NCBI RefSeq assembly: GCF_005473905.2
Contig: NZ_CP061336.1
Location: 2,472,501 to 2,536,500 of the forward strand
Reading direction: 5' to 3'
DNA length: 64,000 bases
From: Ruminiclostridium herbifermentans
GTDB lineage: Bacteria; Bacillota; Clostridia; Acetivibrionales; DSM-1351
The translations under genes were made by a program, and so were the position numbers. Numbering within the stretch: the stretch's first letter is position 1; each line of letters opens with the position of its first letter. Below, piece after piece: positions 55,706 through 62,931 of the stretch. The notes under the pieces are model-generated. The model did not search any database. It was not told the DNA's origin and saw nothing but the letters and a program-made list of their open reading frames with translations.

Positions 55706-56188
55706 ATGAAAAAGAATAAATATACAACTGAAAAAGACATTGAACTATTAAGAATCGAAATTGAAGAAGCAAAGCGTACAAATATTAAATCAAAAAGAAA
55801 CAAGTTAGTTAAATTTGCAATATATACTCTCATTTACTTATTACTTTTTAGTACGCTAATATCTGTATTTATATCAAAACACTCCGGTGAAACTCCTCAG
55901 ATTTTTGGGTATCAGCTGTATATTATTAGGTCTGCAAGTATGTCACCAACTCTTGAAACCGGCTCAATAATATTATCAAAAAAGCCTGCTGACGCAACCA
56001 CACTTAAGGTTGGCGATATTGTTACCTTTTCTCAAGCAGAAGCAATAATTACCCATAGAATAATAGAAGTTGTTAATGAGGGCAGTATTAAATATAGAAC
56101 AAAAGGAGATAATCCTAGCAATACCCCAGACGTTAACCTTTTGTCACCAGAAAATATAAAGGCAGTATTTGTTATGAAATTATACTAA
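55706..56188 (+). CDS. sipW: SipW-type signal peptidase I
   Basis: 160 residues from ATG 55706, five bases after GGAGA; an ATG at 55688 would add six residues. A basic N-terminus, one membrane helix (about 35-57), then the S26 catalytic domain: Ser78 in IRSASMSPTLETGS, His117 in IITHRIIEVV and Asp135 in TKGDNPSNTPD. The Ser-His-Asp arrangement is that of SipW and ER-type peptidases rather than the Ser-Lys dyad of ordinary bacterial SPase I. SipW-type enzymes cut precursors such as TasA and CalY, and two such precursors are encoded nearby. It lacks a C-terminal membrane helix. Confidence 0.9.
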   Translation: MKKNKYTTEKDIELLRIEIEEAKRTNIKSKRNKLVKFAIYTLIYLLLFSTLISVFISKHSGETPQIFGYQLYIIRSASMSPTLETGSIILSKKPADATTLKVGDIVTFSQAEAIITHRIIEVVNEGSIKYRTKGDNPSNTPDVNLLSPENIKAVFVMKLY

Positions 56189-56212
56189 CTATTTTATTTA
56201 GAGGTTAATTAA

Positions 56213-57178
56213 ATGCAGCTTCCTATAATACTATTGAAAAATCTTTATTCAAACGAATATTATGCAAGTAAACAGGAGCCTAATCTGCCAATTGAACAGG
56301 TTTTAAAAGATATTAATTTTTCTGCAAATACAGGTGAACTATGGACTGTACTTGGAAGTTCTGTATATGAAATAAAGCTATTACTTGAAATTATGGCCAA
56401 TGCAAAAGCATATGAGAAAGGTAAATTAATGATTGCAGGCTTTGACACCACTAAGAAAAAAAGCATCATCCTCCCCCATGTATTTTATATTGGAAGTACC
56501 AGCATGGCTTATGGGAATATGAACGTATTAGAATATTTGATGTTTATTACAAGCAATTCAAATAGGAATTCTGTTGACAGGCAGGAATATCTGCTTAATT
56601 ACCTTTTAGATTCAGACATGGGTTATATATGCCTAACTCCAATCTCTATGCTTACTAATCAGGAAAAATCCATAGTTATACTAACTGCTGCAATGTTAAG
56701 CGATAGTAAACTAATTATTTTTAATCTGCCGAAGCTTCACTATTCACCAAAAGAAATAAAAATAATAAGCAAATTGACCTCACGTATTCCATATTTAGGG
56801 AAGTCCTTAATTGTTAGTACACAGTGCTATAAGCTTGCTCAATTTATCAGCAGCCATATATGTTATATAGATAAAGGCAGAATACTTTTTAATGATACTC
56901 TTAATAAATTTCTTGAATATGACAAAGTAACCTTTTTGATTGAACCAGAGAATTTAAACTATACAGTACAATCACTTAAGTATGCTCTGCCACAATTTGA
57001 GTACCTAATAGAAAATAATATTTTGAAAATTATTACAAATACAGATAGTAAGAAAGCAGGCACACTTCTATTTGATGCATTAGCGTCCTTTAAAATAGAT
57101 CCTGCCATTGTAATGAAAAATAAAAAGAACATTAAAAATTCAATTCAAGGATTGATGAGACATTATGATATACAATAA
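56213..57178 (+). CDS. ABC ATPase-like protein with eroded nucleotide-binding motifs
   Basis: 321 residues with the overall plan of an ABC ATPase: VLKDINFSANTGELWTVLGS corresponds to the strand leading to Walker A, NMNVLEYLMF to the region before the signature, KLIIFNLP to Walker B and SLIVSTQCYKLAQFISSHIC to the switch region. The key residues are missing: the Walker A slot reads LGSSVYEIKL with no GKT/S, no LSGGQ-like signature is visible, Walker B has Asn-Leu for the Asp-Glu, and the H-loop His is Gln. ATP hydrolysis is therefore unlikely. The stop overlaps the membrane gene by 14 bp, indicating a coupled pair. Confidence 0.7.
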   Translation: MQLPIILLKNLYSNEYYASKQEPNLPIEQVLKDINFSANTGELWTVLGSSVYEIKLLLEIMANAKAYEKGKLMIAGFDTTKKKSIILPHVFYIGSTSMAYGNMNVLEYLMFITSNSNRNSVDRQEYLLNYLLDSDMGYICLTPISMLTNQEKSIVILTAAMLSDSKLIIFNLPKLHYSPKEIKIISKLTSRIPYLGKSLIVSTQCYKLAQFISSHICYIDKGRILFNDTLNKFLEYDKVTFLIEPENLNYTVQSLKYALPQFEYLIENNILKIITNTDSKKAGTLLFDALASFKIDPAIVMKNKKNIKNSIQGLMRHYDIQ

Positions 57179-58577
57179 AAGCATATTAATTAAAGAATTG
57201 ACAGAATCTTATTTTGACCATTCAATTAGTAATAAAAGGCGTCTTGGATATGCCCTGTTTCTTGCATTGGTTTCTTTTGCATTTCATTATATTCTTAGAA
57301 CTCTTGAAAAAAGTGTACTATCTGACGCTGTACCAAAGTATATGAGCCCAAGTTGTTTTAGTACTCTATTTATTTATGTAGATTTATTTTATCTCTTTAT
57401 TGTATCATATTTAGCTACCAATTATAACTTTCTCACTTTTGATGAAATACGAAACAACAAATGGTATATTCCTATAAAGTTTGGCTTTAGTCCTATTAAA
57501 ATGATTCTAACAAAGCTGTATGCTAGACTGATAACGATAACTTTTATTTATGGGTTTGGTTTTTTATTAATGCTATTTCTAACTACCTTGTTAAAATATC
57601 CATTAGTATTTGAGTATATTATTCCTATTTTTGCTTTAGGTTTAATAGATTTTATTTTTATAATGATTGTTTCTATGACCGCTTCACTATATTTTAAAAA
57701 AGGTATAATATCAAATTATGCACTTCTTTTCTCTGTCATTTCAATTATTGTTCTAAAACGTTATCTTGGTTATTACAGTCTTATAAACGATATAAGCAAT
57801 TTTCAAAATATCTATATCTTATCTAAATTTTCTAAATATTTTTCTATTTTGATTTTTGCTTCCATAATATGTATTCTTATTATAATTACAAAAGGAATAA
57901 CAAATGCAGAATATTATAACTTTTCACTCTATGAAATGGATTATGATATACCTGATGATGTAATAATTACAATGCAACCTGATTCTGAGTTCAAAAGAAC
58001 TATAACTCATATAATTGACCCAAATAAAAGACTCAGAATTTTGACTAGAATATTAAACTCATTATTATTTATTTTAATATTGTCATTTATAATTGTTAAC
58101 GTAATAGTACTTGTAATCTCTATATCTACAGCCAGAAAAGAAGTAGCAATATTTAGGGTTATTCCTTATGTATTTCAATCAGAATCAATGTATCCTGCTA
58201 TTATGTATAACGATTTAGTGTTTTTCGAAAAAACTAATGATATCAAGGTTTCAATAGGAGATATAGTAATCTATGAATCCAATGGAGAGGCAAGCATTGC
58301 AAGAGTACAATTATCTCAAGCCGGAAAAGTAACTGTTTCTATTGATAATCATCCTTCTGAAAGTGAAGGAAGAGTTTATAGTGAAACTATAAACATAAAC
58401 CAAATATACGGAAAGTACATTGGTAAAAGCAGATGGCTTGGCTTATTAATACTTTTTGCTAATAGCACAATAGGTCGCCTGACATTGCTGCTCATACCAA
58501 TAATTTTACTATTTTATTATAAGCCTATTGTTGCAATGCTTAGATATATAATTAATAATGGCATGAATGAGGAATAA
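57165..58577 (+). CDS. ABC-2-like membrane protein fused to a signal-peptidase-like domain
   Basis: 470 residues. About six membrane helices within 28-245 resemble an ABC-2 permease; a further helix (about 297-322) leads into an S26 signal-peptidase domain (about 330-420) and a final helix (425-452). The S26 domain keeps the nucleophile motif SESMYPAI (Ser341), GDIVIYES and Asp394, but the expected histidine is Ala379 (SIARV aligned with THRI in the SipW gene two genes upstream). It is therefore probably inactive, or uses another base. It overlaps the preceding ATPase-like gene and closes the operon. I know of no characterised protein with this fusion. Confidence 0.75.
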   Translation: MIYNKSILIKELTESYFDHSISNKRRLGYALFLALVSFAFHYILRTLEKSVLSDAVPKYMSPSCFSTLFIYVDLFYLFIVSYLATNYNFLTFDEIRNNKWYIPIKFGFSPIKMILTKLYARLITITFIYGFGFLLMLFLTTLLKYPLVFEYIIPIFALGLIDFIFIMIVSMTASLYFKKGIISNYALLFSVISIIVLKRYLGYYSLINDISNFQNIYILSKFSKYFSILIFASIICILIIITKGITNAEYYNFSLYEMDYDIPDDVIITMQPDSEFKRTITHIIDPNKRLRILTRILNSLLFILILSFIIVNVIVLVISISTARKEVAIFRVIPYVFQSESMYPAIMYNDLVFFEKTNDIKVSIGDIVIYESNGEASIARVQLSQAGKVTVSIDNHPSESEGRVYSETININQIYGKYIGKSRWLGLLILFANSTIGRLTLLLIPIILLFYYKPIVAMLRYIINNGMNEE

Positions 58578-58654
58578 TTTCTAGATTATCATGTATGTTT
58601 CAATAATTAGTTATCACAACGCGTTAAGTTATCATGTTATACTAGCTTATTTAA

Positions 58655-59170
58655 AACTTAGTTTTCACGTAAAATACGTATTGCTTTTATTGGTACACGA
58701 GTATAACTTAGATAAATGGGTTACTTGATTAAGGATATTTGCTTGAATTTGTAGGAGAATTGTTGATTCTGACCAGAAACTGTTGCAAAACAAAAAATAG
58801 TATATTGATATTAAACTGCTTAAATAGTACTCCCGTGCAATATATATCTATTACTCGCTCACGAAATTGACGATGAAATAATTGCGGTGAAGAACAAGTA
58901 CTTCCGCCGGCCGTATTAACAAGGCATCCTGTCTCGAGTTAATACTCACAACAACTTCCTGTAGCTGTGTCGGCTACAATACTTTTTCTTCACCTATTAT
59001 TTCTAGCATCAATTTCTAACCGAGCTTCGCAACTATATATATATATATTACACTCGCGTACTATATTAACTATAAAGAACCTATTCAAATTCAATAAATA
59101 TCTTAGGAGTAACCCATTTAGATAAGTTTGTACAGAAGTGCCCTTAAACCAGTATATTTACCTACAAGGG
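58655..59170. mobile_element. Foldback (MITE-like) element, copy 2
   Basis: Left end GGTACACGAGTATAACTTAG with AAATGGGTTACT, right end AGTAACCCATTT with AGATAAGTTTGTACAGAAGT, inverted to each other. The interior matches the copy at 53.4-54.0 kb (ACTCCCGTGCAATATATATC, GAAGAACAAGTACTTCCGCC, CACTCGCGTACTAT). It has no coding capacity. It separates the permease-fusion gene from the TasA-like gene. Confidence 0.65.
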
Positions 59171-59463
59171 TCGTACAATTAATAAGTTCGAGCAAAGCTA
59201 ACCTATTTTCAATTGAAATGCATACTATTTAAATAGTATTTTTATGTAGAAAAGTTCAAACATTACAATTATCTTCCTGTTGACCTAAGCCAGTCTCAAG
59301 TATATAATCATACATGGTGTTTGTTTATGTTAACCATTACGAAATTTTCAAATGATTGCACATACTGTAATATGCTAATTTGAGTATAAATTGTATATTA
59401 CATTTTAAATAAATTTTTATACAGCGTTATGAAAAAGACTCAATTTTGTTCAAACCAATTAGA

Positions 59464-59553
59464 CCACTGCTTTTAGATAAGCAGTGACTAGTAATCTAAA
59501 TTTTTACTTAATACAAAATAGCATTACTATTTTCATGGAATTTCCATGAATTA
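59464..59553. promoter_or_regulatory. Hairpin and operator-like palindrome before the TasA-like gene
   Basis: CACTGCT and AGCAGTG (59465-59486) form a 7-bp stem, and TTCATGGAA-T-TTCCATGAA (59532-59550) is a 9-bp perfect dyad 83 bp before the start codon. The dyad is a good candidate regulator site; the regulator is unknown. The region also contains an A-family hairpin abutting the ribosome site (59605-59625). Confidence 0.5.
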
Positions 59554-59632
59554 AGATGTCCATGTATTTCTGCAAGGATTATTTATTATCAATTTTATTA
59601 TTGTACGCCCAAAGTGGGTATAGGAGGATTAT

Positions 59633-60178
59633 ATGAAAAAACATATTATTATTGGAGCTCTAATATTAACTATTGCTACTTCAATGACAGCAGGAACTTT
59701 TGCAACTTATACAAAAACACTTTCACCAATTACAGGAAGTGTAGCTGCTAAGTCTTTTTATATTGGAAATAATGAAACTTATTTCCCTGACATTGAATTA
59801 GCACCGTCTGAAAAAACTGAATGGAATTTTGAAGTTGTTAACTTTAATGCCGATGGCACAGTTAATGCAGTTGATACTGATATGACAATTTCATTAAATG
59901 TAGCTGCAGAAGCAGACAAACAGCCAATTGATGGACTGAACGTGAGCATATACGATGAAAATAACAATCAAGTTGGTACTACAGTTATTAAAAACGGTCA
60001 AATGTCCTTTGATGTAGAAAAAGCATTCACAGCTAATTCAAAAGCAGCACAGAAGTACAAACTTATAGCTGAATGGAAAAATTCTAATAGCAATAATATT
60101 GATACTTTAAATGCTGAAAACAAAAACGCAACAGCAATTAGCGTTACTATTACAGGTACTCAGTGCTTGCACAAATAA
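59633..60178 (+). CDS. TasA/CalY-like secreted protein
   Basis: 181 residues. The SipW-type signal (MKKHIIIGALILTIATSMTA, then GTFATYTKTLSPITGSVAAK) is typical of TasA/CalY precursors, which SipW cuts and which form extracellular fibres in bacilli. The mature part is beta-rich (NFEVVNFNADGTVNAV, DMTISLNVAAEADKQPIDG, GLNVSIYDENNNQVGT) and ends in ITGTQCLHK. The ATG follows AGGAGG. It is preceded by a foldback element, so it is a separate transcript from the peptidase operon. The assignment rests on the signal and length; fibre formation is not shown. Confidence 0.75.
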   Translation: MKKHIIIGALILTIATSMTAGTFATYTKTLSPITGSVAAKSFYIGNNETYFPDIELAPSEKTEWNFEVVNFNADGTVNAVDTDMTISLNVAAEADKQPIDGLNVSIYDENNNQVGTTVIKNGQMSFDVEKAFTANSKAAQKYKLIAEWKNSNSNNIDTLNAENKNATAISVTITGTQCLHK

Positions 60179-60204
60179 GATTAATTATTATGTATTATTG
60201 TTTA

Positions 60205-60335
60205 TTTGATACACACCAATACAGCTTAGATAAATGGGTTACTTGGTTAAGATATTTGATTGAATTTGTGAGTAACCCATTTAGATAAGTTTGTACGGGA
60301 ATACCAGTAAGGTAGTACTTAGAACTTACCTGCAA
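60205..60335. mobile_element. Foldback element, internally deleted copy 3
   Basis: Only the two ends of the element at 58.7-59.1 kb remain, fused: GCTTAGATAAATGGGTTACT..TTGTGAGTAACCCATTTAGA..GTTTGTAC. The inverted ends lie within 70 bp of each other. It supports the boundaries of the element. Confidence 0.6.
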
Positions 60336-60399
60336 TGTTCATAAAATAATTAGCAAAATACGGTAATATATCTCATTTTGCTAATTTAGTTTAAGCTAA

Positions 60400-60735
60400 G
60401 TTTACAGGTAGAATACTTCTGGCTTTTGCTGATGCGTCAGTAAAACTTAGACAGATAAGATAATTCATCTTTCCTAGTTGAAAAATCGTAGGTGTTAAAC
60501 CATTATCAATGGAAAGTTGGATTAGAAATAATTGCATGAATTAGATGGTGAGTTGCAAGTATTTTTGCCGAAAAACCGACACGATGTCGGTTTTAGCACG
60601 CTATGAACCATGGATGGTGAATGTGTGCGACGGCTAAAATACTTAAGATAAACCATTACTAATTCATGCAATTATTTCGTCAACAAGCCATTGATAAGCT
60701 TTAACACCGATAGATTTTTGAGGTGGTAAAGTTGA
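60400..60735. mobile_element. Second, related foldback element
   Basis: A left part (GCTTTTGCTGATGCGTCAGT, then AAAACTTAGACAGATAAG) resembles the left end of the other elements. The body is a long palindrome: GAAATAATTGCATGAATTAG (about 60523-60542) is matched by CTAATTCATGCAATTATTTC, and AAAATCG..GGTGTTAAACC by the GCTTTAACACCG side. The centre contains a small perfect stem around CCGACACGATGTCGG. No gene is inside. Confidence 0.6.
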
Positions 60736-60800
60736 ATAAGATAATTAATTAAAGATATTTGTTAATACATAATAGTTAATTATTTACGGAGGTTCAATAC

Positions 60801-61091
60801 ATGAAAAAAATACTATTTCCATTGGTCATTATCATTTGTATTATGACCTCTATGCTATCAGACTCAATGGCTGTATACACAAAAACACTGCCCCCAATAT
60901 CAGGAACAATAACTGCTAAATCATTTAATATTAGTGATTACCCTCTTTGGAGTTATGAAAAAGAGTTGCAACACCAATATAGAATATACGATATTGTACA
61001 ATATAACGGAAAAATCTATAAGCGTAAGGATTCGGGCTTCTTTAATTATAAAACACCGGATGAAAACAAATGCTGGGTATTAATTGGTTAA
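60801..61091 (+). CDS. Small SipW-dependent secreted protein with a chitin-binding-like module
   Basis: 96 residues. The N-terminus (MKKILFPLVIIICIMTSMLS, then MAVYTKTLPPISGTITAKSF) closely parallels the TasA-like protein 0.6 kb upstream, with YTKTL.PI.G and AKSF shared. The remainder (DYPLWSYEKELQHQYRIYDI, VQYNGKIYKRKD and DENKCWVLIG) follows the pattern of CBM5/12 chitin-binding domains (Trp, IYDIVQYNGKIY, closing W..IG). GGAGG is seven bases before the ATG. The stop overlaps the convergent dipeptidase by 12 bp. It may be a truncated derivative or a small cell-wall-binding factor. Confidence 0.7.
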   Translation: MKKILFPLVIIICIMTSMLSDSMAVYTKTLPPISGTITAKSFNISDYPLWSYEKELQHQYRIYDIVQYNGKIYKRKDSGFFNYKTPDENKCWVLIG

Positions 61092-62021
61092 TACCCTCTT
61101 TATAACTCTCAAGAAGTTCTGTCCAGCAATCTTATTAACTAAAGCCTCACTATAATTTAGCTTTAATAATTCATTTAGCAGGTTATTAATACACTGTACC
61201 CCTTCTAAACCTTCAGGTGTAGCATCTATTCCATCATAATCTGCACCTAATCCTATTGTATCTTCCCCTGTTAGCGCTACAATATATTCTATATGCTCAA
61301 TTACATGTTTCATTGAAGCCTTTGTGTCACTGCAAATAAAATCAGGGCACAAGTTTATTCCTGTAACACCACCATTTTTCTTTAACGCCAAAAGCTGCTC
61401 ATCTGTAAGATTTCTTCTATGATTGCAAATTTTCTTAGCATTAGAATGGGATGCAATTATGGGAGCTGTACTGCAGTTTATAACATCCCAAAAACCAGCT
61501 TCAGATAAGTGTGATACATCTACCATCATACCAAGTCTGTTCATTTCGGCTACAACATCTTTGCCAAAGGGTGTAAGTCCGCCACCTGTGATTGCATCAG
61601 CTACTCCATCAGCTATCTGGTTTCGATAATTCCAAGTCAATGTTATTGCTCTTACTCCCAATTCATATAACATACGCAATGCTGATAGGCTTCCTTCTAA
61701 AGCATCTCCGCCTTCAATAGTAAGAATTGCAGCAATTTTATTAGCTTTAGTTGCTGCTAATATATCGTCGTAATTACGACATAACGAGATATCATCTTTA
61801 TTGATTTCTATTTCTCTGTATAATCTGTCAATTATATCAATTGCACGACACAATGCTCCCATTTTAGCATGATTAGGTGAAATAAATGCTGCAAAGAACT
61901 GAACAAAACTATCATATTCTTTAAGTCTCTTCAAATCTATATGTCCTTTATTTTCACAAAGCTGTTCACCAGTATCCATAATGGTTGTAATTGTATCACA
62001 ATGTGCATCTACTATTATCAT
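61080..62021 (-). CDS. Membrane dipeptidase family (M19) peptidase
   Basis: 313 residues. The M19 metal residues are visible: MIIVDAHCDTITTIMDTG at the start, Glu in LTIEGGDALEGSL, MVDVSHLSEAGFWDVI and ASHSNAKKICNHRRN. Clostridial members lack the signal peptide and anchor of mammalian renal dipeptidase and act on dipeptides or D-amino-acid-containing peptides. The start is preceded by GGAGG. It is convergent with the chitin-binding-like gene. Confidence 0.92.
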   Translation of the reverse strand: MIIVDAHCDTITTIMDTGEQLCENKGHIDLKRLKEYDSFVQFFAAFISPNHAKMGALCRAIDIIDRLYREIEINKDDISLCRNYDDILAATKANKIAAILTIEGGDALEGSLSALRMLYELGVRAITLTWNYRNQIADGVADAITGGGLTPFGKDVVAEMNRLGMMVDVSHLSEAGFWDVINCSTAPIIASHSNAKKICNHRRNLTDEQLLALKKNGGVTGINLCPDFICSDTKASMKHVIEHIEYIVALTGEDTIGLGADYDGIDATPEGLEGVQCINNLLNELLKLNYSEALVNKIAGQNFLRVIKRVLTN

Positions 62022-62216
62022 TTAATAAACCTCCACTCCAAATTTTGCACAAAAATTATATAATATTTTTTTAAATATAACTACCCACATCAGCACAAAA
62101 ACTAAAGTGACTCCCAAGTACAATGTAAAAGTTAAACAATAATTTTAAGTTGTTTAAATAAATCATTGATAAGCTTAATTATCGTATATTATTATGCGGA
62201 AAAGTTTGTAATATTA

Positions 62217-62594
62217 TCAAAATGCATTTTTTATAAGGTTAATTGTATTCATTTCATTTGCATCGTTATTATTTTTCATTAGGATTTCTACAATATCAAA
62301 CCGAATGGGTTTATCTATATTACCAGTGTTAGTTAAATATATCGATGCAAGAAGCTTAATCTTCTCTTGCTTTTTGAATGTGACAGATTCTCTTGGAACT
62401 CCAAAACTATAAGATTTTCTGGTTTTAACCTCTATAAAACAAATATATTCACCATCTTGTGCAATTATATCTATTTCACCAATTCGTCCAACCCTATAAT
62501 TTAATTTTAGAATTGTATAGCCATTTTCTTCAAGAAATTCAACTGCTTTTTGTTCACCCTCAGTACCAATGGCACGGGTATTTTTATTTGCCAT
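62217..62594 (-). CDS. yraN: YraN (UPF0102) endonuclease-like protein
   Basis: 125 residues from ATG 62594 preceded by GGAGATAGAT. The restriction-enzyme-like core is seen in GTEGEQKAVEFLEENGYTIL, LNYRVGRIGEIDIIAQDGEY and CFIEVKTRKSYSFG (the E-x-K catalytic triad of the fold). The function is unknown, perhaps a nuclease. The start overlaps the end of the flhB-like gene by 11 bp, as in many Firmicutes. Confidence 0.93.
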   Translation of the reverse strand: MANKNTRAIGTEGEQKAVEFLEENGYTILKLNYRVGRIGEIDIIAQDGEYICFIEVKTRKSYSFGVPRESVTFKKQEKIKLLASIYLTNTGNIDKPIRFDIVEILMKNNNDANEMNTINLIKNAF

Positions 62595-62886
62595 ATCTAT
62601 CTCCATAGCTTTTATCGACACTGCCAATAAATATTAATATTTCAGCAACAACCTCATATATCTCAGGTGGAATTTCACTTCCAATACCCAATGCAGATAA
62701 TGTTTTAGCTAAATTACTGTCTTTATATATTGGAATATCTTTCTCTTGAGCTTTTTCAATAATTTTCTCAGCTACAATGCCTTTTCCCGTAGCAATTATT
62801 CTTGGTGCAGCATCTGTCTCAGGAGAATATTGCAAGGCTGTAGCCTGTTTAATTTCCTTTTTAATATTCTTTTTCTCCTGTGGCAT
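62584..62886 (-). CDS. FlhB C-terminal domain homologue (YlqH-like)
   Basis: 100 residues matching the cytoplasmic domain of FlhB/YscU (ATALQYSPETDAAPRIIATG, VAEKIIEKAQEKDIPIYKDS, NLAKTLSALGIGSEIPPEIY) but lacking the membrane part and the NPTH autocleavage site. Such stand-alone copies, like B. subtilis YlqH, occur next to yraN. A role in flagellar export is uncertain. Confidence 0.88.
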   Translation of the reverse strand: MPQEKKNIKKEIKQATALQYSPETDAAPRIIATGKGIVAEKIIEKAQEKDIPIYKDSNLAKTLSALGIGSEIPPEIYEVVAEILIFIGSVDKSYGDRYGK

Positions 62887-62931
62887 ATCTTACGCTCCTT
62901 CTTTTCAGTTAAATCAATACTTCTAATACAT

